Shown: positions 24,848 to 37,687 of the stretch, piece by piece
Position numbering within the stretch: the first letter of the stretch is position 1
How the letters are laid out: each line of letters starts with the position of its first letter
NCBI GenBank assembly: GCA_009192285.1
Contig: WBVU01000016.1
Span: 1,437,101 to 1,501,100 of the forward strand
Reading direction: 5' to 3'
Source: Morchella semilibera
Taxonomy: Eukaryota > Ascomycota > Pezizomycetes > Pezizales > Morchellaceae
Length of the DNA stretch: 64,000 nucleotides
Program-made: the position numbers and the translations under genes
Notes under the pieces: generated by a model
Databases searched by the model: none
What the model was told of the DNA's origin: nothing
What the model saw: only the letters and a program-made list of their open reading frames with translations

Positions 24848-27568
24848 ATGCCCTCCATGGGCAATTCCCAATCGCTGCCTGGAGATGGCGACCACTCCGA
24901 TTTCGTCAACCGGGACCCAGAGACTATCGAAGAGAATCATCCCCCTCCCCCTCCTCATCCTGCAAGTGAGAATGAGGAAATCGCAAACACCCAAAAGGTG
25001 AAGAGACGCAAGAAGAGAAGGTCAAAGAAGGATAAGGAACGCGTTGTTGATGAAGATGAAAAGGATGTGGGTGGGGGGGATGCCTTAAATGAAGGACAGG
25101 AACAAGAAAAGATAAAAGAGGGGGAAAAACCCAAGAAAAACGAAAAGGAGAAGAGGAAGGAAGATGACGATATCGAAGAGGTTGTGACAGTGGCAACCAC
25201 CACCACCACCACCACTACAAACACCAACACCACAAATACCACAACAACAGCAACAGCAACAACCGGTGCCACAACCTCTGGTGAAAGGTCGAAACGGAAA
25301 AAGAAAAATAAACAGACTAGTCAAGAGGAGGAATCTGCCCAGGCCTTGTTGGCTCTCAACAAAGGCCTTCAGGAAGTTAATTCGGTCGCTGATGGAGACA
25401 CTGTCCAGGTGGTTGTGGCGGAGAGTGAAAATTCGCCTAACAATCTCGAACAAGTTGATGACGGAGATGGCCAGGATGAACCCAAAAAGAAAAAACGTCG
25501 CGGCAATCGGAGAATTGGCAAAATAAGCAAAACAAAATCTGAGGAGGAGATACTTGACTCACAGACAACTACTGTTTCGCCCTCAGTTGCTCCTCCAAAG
25601 ACGGAGGAGCCTGTTCCCTCATCGCCTAACAATACCAACTCTACCAATACTACTGCTACAACTAACCCTGCCACCCAGGCCGAAGATATCTCACTCCTTC
25701 AGTGTACAGGTCTTCAGCATCACAGTCTCCATGAAATTCCAGATTCCGACCGCATCATCTCCCAACATCTCGCTGCTCACATGTCCAAACACAATCCCAT
25801 TCCTCAGTCCAACATCACAGAGCTACAAGATGTTCTGATGGGTGAAGAACTCACTGGGAACGAGTTTGATCTTGCAAGCTTAGTTTCTCCCCTCCGTCAC
25901 GCCAATAAAGGCAAAGCCTCAACGAGCTACAAGCGCAAACGGCTTCCTGAAGACGATGCCAACAAACTAGTTGACCCCGCACTTCGTGCACTCGACGCTG
26001 CCGCAGGGCAGGACGATGAGACAGATGAAACAGCTGGCGAAAAGACCAAACGGAAACGCCGAATTCCCGCTGATGGTATCCTTCCCCAAGCCCCCGTGTC
26101 CGCCAAACGTCCACCGCGTGCCCGCAAGCCGCCCGCTGCCCCTACCACCGTCGACGGAGCCTCAGGTGCAGGTTCCTCTGGAAATGGCGGTACTTTTACT
26201 CTTGACGAACGACATGCAATCGACAAGCACCTTTCAGAGTACATGGCAATTCACAAACTCACCCACGGTGATCTTTGTTCACGTGTCTGGTCCAATGACC
26301 GCAAAAAGGACGATTTCTGGGAAAGCGTTTGCGGTGTTTTACCTAACCGTAGTAGGGCGAGTATCTACAAGCACGTCCGCCGCTCGTACCATGTCTTTCA
26401 GCAGCGAGCGAAATGGACTGCTGAGGATGACGAAGAGCTTGGCCGCCTTGTCGCTGAGAAGGGGAGCAGCTGGAAGGATGTCGGTGATGCTATGGGTCGC
26501 ATGGGAGAAGATTGCCGTGACAGATGGAGGAATTATGTCAAGTGTGGCAAAGACCGTGGTAGAGACCGATGGGGCGCAGACGAGGAGGCTGAACTCCGGA
26601 GAGTTTTGAAGATCGTGTTGTCAAATATCAGGACTAACAAAGGAAGCGCTGTCGCCCCAGAGGAGGTCGATTTGGACGCCGACGAGGTTGAAGGCGAGGA
26701 AGAAATCAATTGGACAAGTGTCAGTGAACTTATGGGAAATAAGAGGAGCCGTATCCAATGCAGATACAAGTGGAACAAGATGAAACAGCAGCGTGCTAGG
26801 GTCACTGGTGCTTCTACTGGTGAAAGCCGAAGCGCGTTGTGGAAGAAGCGCAAAGTTAAACTCAACGTCGAGGAGATGAAAGTCGGAGATAAAGTTTGGA
26901 TCTTGGAACAGTAAGCTCTCACTCCAACCTTTGCCTTACAATACTTGACTAATAATCCCCCTAGAATCCGTGAATCTCAAGCCAAGGAGGAAAAATCCAT
27001 CCCATGGGACAGCATCGGCGAACAATCTTCCCTGTGGAGTGCCCGCGATCTCGAAAGAGGATACAAAGCCATGCGAGCACATCTTCCTCACCGCCGCCTT
27101 CCGCTGCACGAAATCATTTCTCGTCTGCTATCAAACCTCAACGAGCTGCCTCTGGAAATCCGGACGGAGCGCTATCAACCGCACTCCATGCAACCCACCC
27201 CAACTCCAGTACAGCCACCACCTAACAGCTACAACTTTGTTCATCAGGAGCACCATACCACCTATCCTCTCCACAATCCCGCCCCAGTAGTAACTATGAA
27301 CTCCCTCACCAGTGATCTCGACACAAATGAATACACGCACCACCAGCACGGTGAAATGGATATGGTTGATCCTGTACTCATTGGTCAGGGCGGTATCAGC
27401 AGTGGTGTGCAGCAAGATCTCGAGAAGACTGCTGGTGAGGCTATCCTCATTGCGCAGGCGGCCGCCGCAGCCGCTCAGGTCCAAGAAGCGGAGGTGCGTG
27501 ACCTTGAGAATATGATTGAAGAGGAAGGGGAGACTGAACGCGAGCTTAGGAGAAGGTTGGGTGTTTAG
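24848..27568 (+). CDS. reb1: Reb1/TTF1-like Myb DNA-binding factor
   Basis: Two exons, 24848-26910 and 26965-27568; 888 residues. The N-terminal half is low-complexity, with KRRKKRRSKKDKER nuclear-localisation runs and a Thr/Asn tract. From about residue 448 come FTLDERHAIDKHLSEYM, LCSRVWSNDRKKDDFWESV and YKHVRRSYHVFQQRAKWTAE, then DDEELGRLVAEKGSSWKDVG and CRDRWRNYVKCGKDRGRDRW. This is the tandem Myb arrangement of Reb1, Nsi1 and TTF-1, which bind rDNA terminators and act in Pol I/II termination and replication-fork blocking. A third Myb-like block (INWTSVSELMGNKRSRIQCR) follows. Exon 2 adds a Gln/Pro-rich region and a C-terminal coiled coil (EAEVRDLENMIEEEGETERE). The second in-frame ATG (24857, MGNSQS) is an alternative start. 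Confidence 0.88.
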
Positions 27569-28313
27569 GGTAAACAAGCATGGAAACAGTATATGGAAGG
27601 GGCAGATAATCGTTGAAAATGGGTAAAATGGGTAAAATGAGAGGGGGGGGGGGTGTACTACAAGGGTTGTTTTCATTCTTTATCAGTGCGAGGGGTGCGT
27701 GTGTTGAGGGCCTTTTTACCACCGATAGCAATCTCTTAAGATCGTTATGGATCTTTCTTAGTGTTATATATTGTGATTACGTGGACGAGGTAGCCTGATT
27801 GATTGACATCCTGGGTTCCCCCTTACGCTATTTCCTTCTACATTTTTCTTTATTTATTTTTTTCTGTTGGCAATGCCGGTTCCTGTTTACGAGGGTGACG
27901 ATTAGCTGGATGGGACGGGAGAGAAGGGTTCACATGAGAACATGAATACTGTACCGAGTAAATTGAAGGATGATGCGCTGAACGAGGATAGTTGCTTTAT
28001 GTGTTCTTGAAACAGATTAGATAGGAAATGTCAACCGCAAGACAGGATAGCTACATGTATGCAGAATGAATGTATCTTGACTGGCTTGTTATTGTTACTG
28101 TTACTGTTATTGTAAGATTACCCACCTCCCGATCATTTCCTGTCAATGATTAATCCACCACCATGAAATAAGTTACCCTGCCTCTTCCCCAAGCTCAGGC
28201 ATCAAAGATTGAACTTCTCCTCTCTGCTTGAATGCCATCGACGTCACGGCATATATCACCTCTAAGTCACCTCTAATTCACCCCACCCCCAACAGTACTC
28301 CCCCCAAATAATA
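27569..28313. other. intergenic spacer
   Basis: 3' flank of the Reb1-like gene and CT-rich promoter of the CUE gene. No other feature is visible. Confidence 0.5.
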
Positions 28314-30329
28314 ATGACTCTCCCAATAGCCCCCTTCCCCCCACCTTCTCAGCACTCCTCGATCCCCGAAACTGCCTACATCTCATGGAGCACCTGCCTC
28401 AGCTGGCACCTGAAAACTCCATCAGCAGCCTTCGCCAGTACCTCCCTACCAGACACCCACCTAAGCACCTTCCTGACCACCTACCTCACAAACTCTCCCC
28501 CATGCAAGACAAGCTCCCAGCTCTCCCTCAAGCACAAAGTCGCCGTGCTTCTCCACCGCATCCTGACACTGCCAGACAACGTCGCGCTCCCACCCGCATA
28601 CACCACAGCAGCTTTCCTCCGGGGCCTAGCAGTCACGTTCCCGCACAGCCTCCTACTCCGCAGCCTCCTCGACATCGAGTCCACCTGGCGCCGCTACGAG
28701 GGCACGGCCGAGAAGCTGCTGCGGGTCATTGTCGCCGGGAAGGGCGTGGGCAGCGATAACCTCGAGATGCTCTTCCGCTTCAGCCGGCGGGCCGCGGAGA
28801 CGTTCCTGGCGGGCGACGACTGGGTGGATGTGTGTGTTGAGGGCGGGCGGACCTCCGAGTTCCGCACGGCGGTGCTGGCGGTTGCCGGCGCGGATGGGAC
28901 CAGGAGGGGGAACTGGAGCCTGGTCACCGATAAGGTGTATGGCCTCGTGGGGGCCGCCGAGAACCCAAAGGCGAGTGGGGTGGCGAAGGAGAGGCCGTTC
29001 CTGAAGAGCTTGGTGGAGAGGACGACGTTTGTGGGGTCGCTGAGGACGCTGTCGCGCGATACGCCGGAGGAGGGGAGGATCGATGCGCTCCTGGTGGCCC
29101 TGGAAAAGTTTGGCAAGCCAAGGAAGATGACGCAAGCCAATCCCCGGAAGAAAGAAGACAAGGGAAAGGGGAAAATGGTGGGATTGAGCGAGGAGGAGGA
29201 GCTGGAGATTATGGGGAAAGTTGCCACGATACGGGAGTTGTTTCCGGATATGGGGAGCGGCTTTCTTCGGCGGTGCCTGGACCAGTACAATGGAGACGTT
29301 GAACAGGTCACTAGCGCACTGCTGGAGGAGGCACTCCCGCCGTCATTGATCACCGCAGACCGGTCAGAGGAGTAGTAAGTCTTCACCCCCTCGTATCTTA
29401 AGGACGAACTAACACCACCATGCAGCATACCCCCAGACACAGCTCCAACAACCACCGCACCCATCCCCAAATCCACCTATAAACCCGCCCCCGCCCCCGC
29501 CCCCGCCCCCACAATCCGACGCAACAAGTACGACAACGACGCCCTCGACAACCTTTCCCCTGCCACCCTCCACAACATCCACATCGGCCGCAAAAACGCC
29601 AACCTCACCGCCGACACCCTCCTCACCACCAACGCCCCCTCCAAATCCTCCATTCTCTCCGCGCTCGCCGCAATCTCCCTCGACGACGACGAGCGAGACG
29701 ACACCTACGACCTCTCGGACGTCGGCGGCGCCGTCGACACCACCGGCGACGAGGACCTACCCCGGCGCGCGGTCGTCGCAAACACCACCGCGGACAGCAA
29801 CGACGACCAGGCGGAGCGCGCGCTGTGGGAGGCGTATAGGCGCGACCCGGCAGTATTCTCGCGAGACGCGGAGACGCGGAGGGGCGCGGGGAGAAAGGCG
29901 CTGAAGGAGAAGGCCGGCATGACGGACGAGGTCATCGAGGGCTGGAAGGTGATGCTCGAGCGGGAGCCGAGGAGATTGAAGATGCTGCAGCGTCGGTACG
30001 AGGACATCCCGGCAGGGGGGCAGTCCGCGGTTCTCGAAAGTACACGCTGGACTGCGCCGGCGGAGGGAGAAGAAGATAGTGGCCGCGGTGATAGAGATAG
30101 GGGCGGCCGACCCAGAGGTGATAGGGGCGGTGGAAGAGGCGGAAGAGGCGGAAGAGGAGGAGGTAGAGGCGGCGGTGGCGGGAATGTTGCAGGCCCCACC
30201 GGTGATAAGGATACCGTTCAGGGGAGGGCGAATAAAGAGTCAAGTAAAGGAAGCAGAGCTAATCACAATAGGAGAGACCAGAGGACGAGGAAGATGACAA
30301 GGGGCGGGGCGTTTCCGCCCCCAGCTTAG
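28314..30329 (+). CDS. cue3: CUE-domain protein, Cue3/ASCC2-like (RQT complex)
   Basis: Two exons, 28314-29374 and 29426-30329, with a 51-nt intron (GTAAGT..ATGCAG) restoring EEYIPPDTAP; 654 residues. An all-helical N-terminal part (TAYISWSTCLSWHL to FLKSLVERTTFVGSL) is followed by a CUE domain at about residues 296-340 (ELEIMGKVATIRELFPDMGS and RRCLDQYNGDVEQVTSALLE), which binds ubiquitin. Next come TIRRNKYDNDALDNL and a C-terminal acidic/basic region (MTDEVIEGWKVMLEREPRRL) ending in an Arg/Gly-rich tail (about 573-607). This order matches yeast Cue3 and human ASCC2, subunits of the complex that splits ubiquitinated stalled ribosomes in quality control. Codon use is strongly G/C-ended. Homology is from pattern recognition; the CUE call is firm, the subunit name somewhat less so. 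Confidence 0.88.
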
Positions 30330-31431
30330 ATAGCAATGTAGTAATGGGATAGGATAGATAAGTTCTGTTTCTCCCGTCTTTTTTCTTCTGGGCTCTGGGT
30401 GCTTGGGGTCTCTCTCTATTCTTGGCTTTGGCGTTTTTTTTTTCTGTTGGTAGGATGTTCTTCATGGGTTCTTGCTCGGCGTGTCTTCAAAAAGTATCTA
30501 GACTTACGGGTAACGGTCAATATGGAGTTTTTTCTTGACTTTTTTTTTTCTTTTAAAAAAAAAGGTCCCCCCCGCCCCCTCTTCCCTCTCCTCCAAGCCG
30601 TGGTGGGCACAATCAAGAACCATAATTCACCGAGCTACATGCCACCACCGATCGATATCTACAAAAAACAAAACCCCCATCTCCTCCGGACGTACACCAC
30701 GCATTCACCCCCCGGATATACATATCATCAACTGCGTAAACTGGCTATAGCACCCTTTGCAGTACTAGATAAGATAGGTATATGTATACTTAGCTTAAAG
30801 CCCCTCTCTTCCCCCCCAAAATGGCTGTAGAGGGGGGGGGGGCAGACCGTGAAACCACGAATGACATCGAGCGTGAGAAAAGAGGGCTCCCAACAACCCG
30901 CCGAACCATACGAGGGTGGTTGAAGTATGTCTGTAACAGCTCAAGGCCACCAGCGAAGGCTATGTGCGCTAAACGAACCAACCAAACACAAACCGAGTGA
31001 TACCCCATGACCCACCCACCACCACCACATCCACCAACACGGTACACAACCACACAGACATACCCCCCACCTCACCCCTAATAACCTATTAGGACCACTC
31101 GTTCTAGGACATTGCTCTGAGCTGCTTGCATTATAGGGGTCCTGGACCTCCCGGGGGATACCATATATGATGCCACTAACGATTACAACAGAGTCCCGAT
31201 AGTATGTAGCAATATAGGCATTATCCACTTTTCCCTTCCCTTCCTTCCCTTCTCCTTCTCATGTTGGCAATAGCTTAGTTGTTCCCTACCCTCTACATCC
31301 TCATCAGTCCTCTCCCCACGGTACCCTACACCGGCATCCAAAGCTGAACCCTAACTGACCCTAACTAACCCTAACTAACCCTAACAGTGCAAAAGTGCAA
31401 TCGCCCTAACCAATGGCTGGGGACAAAAAGA
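30330..31431. other. intergenic spacer with telomere-like repeats
   Basis: No gene found. It contains T and C/G homopolymers (near 30540, 30830), a stretch near 30,995 resembling the left edge of the window, a perfect CCTAATA-ACC-TATTAGG palindrome near 31,077 and telomere-like repeats at 31348-31385. Confidence 0.5.
31348..31385. repeat. interstitial telomere-like repeat, period 10
   Basis: Four CCCTAAC cores spaced 10 bases apart (CCCTAACTGA, CCCTAACTAA twice, CCCTAAC). The cores look like the fungal telomere unit CCCTAA but the spacing is 10, so this is a degenerate or independent array. It lies 46 bases beyond the 3' end of a tRNA-Gly gene. Confidence 0.7.
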
Positions 31432-31514
31432 TGAATCAGCCGGGAATCGAACCCGGGTCGGGCGCAAATCATGAATGATGGCAAGCGCCCGTGATACCAC
31501 TACACCACTGAATC
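31432..31514 (-). tRNA. tRNA-Gly(GCC) with 12-nt intron
   Basis: Cloverleaf read on the minus strand: acceptor GATTCAG / CTGATTC with discriminator A, D arm GTGTAGTGGTATCAC, anticodon stem GGCGC/GCGCC, loop TTGCCA with anticodon GCC, and T arm CCGGG TTCGATT CCCGG. A 12-nt insertion after the base 3' of the anticodon is a canonical 37/38 intron. A T run (CTTTTTG) follows as Pol III terminator. The acceptor stem carries one U-U mismatch at pair 3:70, also present in the second copy. Confidence 0.92.
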
Positions 31515-31723
31515 CTGTCTGGGTTGCGGAAAAAGTAGTTAAGAGGAAAAAGGTAGTGTGAAATCAGAAGTAAGTAGGTACATGTAGCTACATGTATTCC
31601 AGGTTGACTAGAGATTGGCTGGGCACTGCTACTAACAGCCCTTTACTTTCAATAAAACAGCAAAACACCGCCCAACAAACGCTTCATTACAATACATTTT
31701 TTGAAAGAGAAAGAAAAAAAAGG
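31515..31723. other. short spacer
   Basis: 5' flank of the tRNA gene and 3' flank of the P450 gene, with two TACATGTA palindromes at 31579 and 31589. Nothing else seen. Confidence 0.5.
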
Positions 31724-33582
31724 TTACCTCCTACTCCCAAACGCCACCACCGGGCCCTCCTTCCTACTCGTAAAGTGGTCCAACATCTTAAATTCGCCCT
31801 CCTCCACTGCGACACCCTCTTTCCACAACACGCCCTTCCCCTCCTGCATCACCTCCTCGATTTCAAACTCCCACATGAGGCGTGCGATGGTGAGGCGCAG
31901 CTCGACATATGCCACCGACTTTCCGATGCACCCGCGCGGGCCGATGGAGAAGGGCGTGAATGCAGAGCGGGCGGTCTCGATGTCGGCTTCGGTTGTGTGC
32001 GGGGCGAGCCAGCGCTCGGGGTTGAAAGTGTGCGGGGCGGGGAAGTAGGCGGGGTTATGGTGAATGGCGTAGATGGGGGTTCCGGTTACAGTCTGCAGGG
32101 TGGGATGGGGAGTTAGTGTGGGGGTTCTTCCTATGGGAAAGGGGAGAGGAAAGAGGAAGGAGACTTACGCCGCAGGGGAGGAAAACGTTGTCGACAGTGA
32201 TCCCTTCGGGGGCTGTTACTTCGCGGGGGAGAAGGCCGGGAACAGGGGGCGCAAGACGCATGGCTTCGTCGATGCAGGCCTTGAGATAGTGGCAGTCGGT
32301 GAGCTGCTTTCCACCGACAATCTCGTCTGCGCTATTAAACATGGTGCGGATCTCCTTCTGCAGTGTGGCGAGCTTCGTCGGGTTACGGAGCAGGTAGAAC
32401 AGCGTTGCTGAGAGGGCGGTTGCAGTGGTATCAGAGCCACTGTCAATGATTGTTAGTCAGGAAATTGGAATTGAGGAGTGGAGGGGGGACCAACGCAATC
32501 ATAAGGACATTGGCTTCACCCCAGAGCTCGGGGGTTTCAAAGCCTTTGCCAGTTTCTGGGTCTTTGGCGTCGAGCAGGTAGTGGAAGAAGTCTTTCTTGT
32601 AGTCGGCGCCAAGCTTCATGCGGTCATTTGCGCAGCCCCTGGAGTGCTGGATAAAGCGCCATCTGTCTCGTTGGATCGTGGGGAACAGGATCCTTGAAAT
32701 CTTCAAAGTGGCTAATGGGAGATAATTTCCGTTCTATATCTCAATTAGCACAGCACAGCACATGTAGGGCCGGTAATGTAAAGTACTCACGATATAATGA
32801 CTATGTGCCGCCTGCGCAATCAAATGCGTGACAAACCTCGTCGTCTCATCCCTCAACATGCCAAAGCTCTTTCCGAAGCACAACTCCCCCATAACATCAA
32901 AGGTCAGCCAGCTAAACATCTCCCCCATATCCACGCCCCTTTTCAGCTGCACGCTCCTCCTCTCAATCTCGTCGACAAAGACCTGGATATTCCCCAGCAC
33001 GAGGTCCTCCATACTCTTGAGCGCATTCTCCGAGAAGGCAGCCGAGAGTACACGTCTCTTACGCCCATGCTCGACCTTGTTGATGCAGTTGTGGGTGTTG
33101 TAGACGCCCTTGACGGCGGGAAATGCCGAGTAGAAGGAGCCTTTCTGCAGAGAGCGGGACACCGACGAGTGCCCATAGATGGTCTTGAGTGCCGTGGCAG
33201 AATTGATGGAGATTAGGTTTGGGGCGAAACGAACCACGGGACCGTATTTGAGGTGGGCGTTGTGCAGTGCGATATGACGGTCACCGAGGTAGGCATGGTA
33301 GACATTGTACCTAAGGTTAAAGAGTAGTTTTAGTGTGAATTCTCCATGTTTCGTGCACAGGAAAGTGGGGGGGGGGAAGGCAAACCAGTCTGTGATCCGT
33401 GCCAGAAAGGGGCCGGGATGATTTGCGAGAGGGTGTAGATAGAGACGGTAGAACACCAGCGAGGCAAAATACACTGCAAGGGATGAACCCAGGATCGAGA
33501 GGCTCGATAGGATTGACATCTTTGATAATGAGAGCAGCACTGGAACCTCCAGCGAATGGAGGGAGTCTTTAATGATGGTCAT
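31724..33582 (-). CDS. cytochrome P450 monooxygenase
   Basis: Five exons, 33386-33582, 32791-33310, 32495-32733, 32169-32439 and 31724-32092; all phases close, 531 residues. An N-terminal membrane anchor (ILGSSLAVYFASLVFYRLYL) leads into HPGPFLARITDWYNVYHAYL, typical of microsomal fungal class II P450s. AGSDTTATA is the oxygen-binding helix I (about 319-327), EAMR the ExxR pair (about 377-380), FNPERW the PERF-like motif and FSIGPRGCIG the heme loop (Cys about 464). The closest families by pattern are fungal benzoate/para-hydroxylase- and pisatin-demethylase-like enzymes; the substrate cannot be told. An alternative start at 33519 (MSILSS) is possible. Its divergent neighbour region leads to TTC36/HPPD, so an aromatic substrate is conceivable but unproven. 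Confidence 0.92.
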
Positions 33583-34647
33583 TGTACGTAACGTCGTCAA
33601 CACCTTATGAAATAAAGAGACCCCCCAAAAAATAAGGTTTCGTAACAAATATAATCAACTCGAAGGGGAAAGGGAAAGGGAAAGGGAGGGGGAAGTGCAC
33701 AATAAGTACCCTCCTTGATCTTGCGTCTCTGTCTCTGTTCTCTCATCCATCTCATGCATCTCGAGATACATGCAAGCTGTGTCCCTTCTTGTTACTGTTG
33801 TAGTTAACATCAAGTCCGTAATAGTTACGAAATTCGCTTTAAGACGGATATCAATGGCCCATTCATCAGAGACTTTTAAGATAATGACGTTCGGGTTGAA
33901 TAAGGAAGGACAATGCGGTTGGGATTTGATTAGATGCAACCACGTGCGGATATCCGTTGAAACCCGCATTACAACACTGATAAGCTTTTCTACTATTTGT
34001 GGTAACGCTAGACAACCCTCGGGCCCATTCACTTTCCCCATTCCCGAATCCCTTCCCTCTCCTCCTCCACTTCCCCCATTCCATTCACTCACCACCAATA
34101 ATCTAGAGCACAGTGCATGTATGTATGGGCTCGTACCCACCTCCATGTATGCCCGACGGATATGGCTTTTACCGTTCCATTCGATGATCTCTCAACGGAT
34201 AACTACAGGACTGAGGCTGAGGACTCTCTCTCTCTCTTATCGACCCGGATTTATCGGATGATTTGATCCTCATGCAGTCAGCATTTGCTGTTTTTTATGC
34301 ACTTCCCCGCGTTTCTTTCTACTGTGTTCTATCCTCACTGTCTTTGATTTGCGCCTAGAGACGGTTTACAATAGTATGTATAACCATTAGGTATACATGT
34401 AACTACATGGTGTTGGGGTCTTATAAATGCCCTTACGCGTACCTTCGATTAACCAATGATAATTAATATGGCGGCAATCGTAATGTATCATTATCCTTCA
34501 CTCAGCATAGTAATACCGAAAGTTCTGAAACTACATGTAGTTACATGATCACAGAAAAGCTAGGTAGCTAAGTGCCTATCTACACAAAGGGAAAGAAAAA
34601 CGCCCCTAATACAAGCTAAAAAAAAAGAAAAGAAGAGAAACACAGCC
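33583..34647. other. intergenic spacer
   Basis: P450 promoter and TTC36 3' flank. It has a (GGGAAA)n purine tract at 33,664-33,692 and the palindrome ACTACATGTAGT near 34,530. No gene seen. Confidence 0.5.
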
Positions 34648-35256
34648 CTACTGCCCACAGACCTCCCCCTGCCCCATATACTCCCTCGTCAGTGCCTCCT
34701 TCACAATCGCGCCACACAACCTGGCGTATGGATTTGTCCTTACGGCCATTTCCCTAGCCACACCACTCCCCCACCTCCCCCCTTCTTCGAAATCGCGTCT
34801 TGCCCGTTCCTCATAGGCCTCATCCCCTGTCTTCTTCCACTCGCCATACCACAGAGCTCCTCGCTGTGTATATGCCATCTTCAGCAAGTTTGCCTGTGAT
34901 GCGCTGACACTACCGCCATCCTTCGGTGCGGCAAGTGAAATTGCAGTGTCGAGCGCGGCAATGACGTCTTCAGTGGGGGAAGACATGAGCCGTAGTACTT
35001 GGGCGAGATTGTTGAAGCCAGAGGCGTAGGTTGGGTTCATGCTTGTGAGCGTGAGGAGGAGGGAGTGGGCGGTGGGGAGGTCGGAGGCCTCGGCGGCGGA
35101 GATGGCGAGACGTTCCGTAGACTTTAAGGACGGAAGGAGGGAGGTGGGGATATGGGGATCGGGAGGCAGAGTGCTATCTATGAGCGGTGGTGGGGGGGTG
35201 TCAAAGATGTTTGTGAGAACACGAAGATCGTTAGGTGTGAGATCGAGAGTTGTCAT
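34648..35256 (-). CDS. TTC36: TTC36-like tetratricopeptide repeat protein
   Basis: Single exon, 202 residues. Three TPR-like helical pairs are visible: SLKSTERLAISAAEASDLPT, PTYASGFNNLAQVLRLM followed by DVIAALDTAISLA, and QANLLKMAYTQRGALWYGEW with ARRDFEEGGRWGSGVAREMA. The end TNPYARLCGAIVKEAL matches the conserved TTC36 ending, where NPYAxLC follows the last repeat. Size is close to the animal protein (about 190). TTC36 is a small TPR adaptor; in mouse it is reported to bind and stabilise 4-hydroxyphenylpyruvate dioxygenase. The gene here diverges from HPPD across a 650 bp gap, which supports both the naming and a shared job in tyrosine breakdown. The start is the only ATG before upstream stops. 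Confidence 0.88.
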   Translation of the reverse strand: MTTLDLTPNDLRVLTNIFDTPPPPLIDSTLPPDPHIPTSLLPSLKSTERLAISAAEASDLPTAHSLLLTLTSMNPTYASGFNNLAQVLRLMSSPTEDVIAALDTAISLAAPKDGGSVSASQANLLKMAYTQRGALWYGEWKKTGDEAYEERARRDFEEGGRWGSGVAREMAVRTNPYARLCGAIVKEALTREYMGQGEVCGQ

Positions 35257-35906
35257 TTTAGCTGTAATGTAGTTGAGGGTATCTCTTTATTTTGGTAAAG
35301 ATGTATTATGAGAAAAGTGTAAGTTGGTATGCGGGTATGTCTGTTTGTCTGCCTGGATTATGAGGGTAGAGATGTGATATGAAGATAGTAATTAACACTC
35401 TGAATCCACCCCCTTGATATGCTAGCTTGTACTCTACTTTCAGCACTCGGCGAAGAAGAGCTTGTTAGTCCTGCCTTGTCCATCCATGTAGTACTTTTCC
35501 ACAGTTACCATCTCTAGCCGACGCCAACACCTCTCCTGCACCCCTGCGTTAACCTCCCATGCCGATGCCGTCATGATGGGCCCCCGAATATAACCGCATC
35601 TAACCGTATGTCGATCTTTGGGGATAAATGTTGACCCAGAATAGTAATTAGAGGTAATGGGAGGGTCAGGGTTAGGACTTTTAAGAGTCTCTTTGATAAA
35701 CTCCCGTTCTCCTGCTGCTGAATCTTGAACCTGAGAGATTCATTACATCAGAGCACTCACGCTTGTTTCTGTACACCTGTTCTTTATCCAAGATATATCA
35801 TATTATATTATACCCTTTATCTTATTCGTCCAGCTAGAGCTATAGATTGAACTTTAGCAAAAAAACCAGCCATCAGCTTTGCAGATCAGACCTCACCTGA
35901 ATCATA
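35257..35906. promoter_or_regulatory. shared divergent promoter region of TTC36-like and HPPD genes
   Basis: 650 bp between two ATGs pointing away from each other, with no other open frame. It is AT-rich near 35,790-35,870 (CATATTATATTATACCC) on the HPPD side. I could not name transcription-factor sites with confidence. Confidence 0.6.
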
Positions 35907-37291
<1,385 letters not shown>

Positions 37292-37604
37292 TGTAGTGTG
37301 GCTGGTGAAGGGAGGGATGGAAGGGTTCTTGTGTAACAGCTGCAGGGATTTACTCCAGGGTTTTCTTTTACGGGGCTCTTATTTTGTACATGCTCTTCTA
37401 TTCTCTTTCCTACTACTTCCTGTTTCTCTCTTTTCTTATCAGGTCTCGTTTGGCGCTCCTTTTCAAGTAATTAGCTTTCAATAATGTTCCCAGGGTACGT
37501 TTCTCTGGTTGTGGTGATATGATGTCCTAAAACCCATTGGTCGTGCAATGGCAACATATGAATTACATATGTCTAAAAAGGCAACCTTTTAGCAGCCAAA
37601 TCGT
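37292..37604. other. short spacer
   Basis: HPPD 3' flank with T-rich stretches, then the 5' flank of the tRNA gene. Nothing further. Confidence 0.5.
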
Positions 37605-37687
37605 GATTCAGTGGTGTAGTGGTATCACGGGCGCTTGCCATATCTCATGATTTGCGCCCGACCCGGGTTCGATTCCCGGCTGATTCA
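37605..37687 (+). tRNA. tRNA-Gly(GCC) with 12-nt intron, second copy
   Basis: Same exonic sequence as the copy at 31432-31514, including the U3-U70 acceptor mismatch. Only about four bases differ, all inside the 12-nt intron after the anticodon GCC loop. A TTTTTTT run follows as terminator. Flanking DNA is unrelated to the first copy. Confidence 0.92.

Noticed and set aside
25085-25453. Minus-strand Val/Cys-rich frames opposite the Reb1-like gene
   Set aside because: Shadows of its Thr/Asn and Lys/Arg-rich low-complexity region.
28653-29476. Long minus-strand frames opposite the CUE gene
   Set aside because: A side effect of GC-rich third positions; the plus-strand frame has the CUE domain and correct splicing.
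31743-34261. Plus-strand frames across the P450 gene and its upstream region
   Set aside because: The minus strand carries the heme loop, ExxR and helix I motifs with consistent introns.
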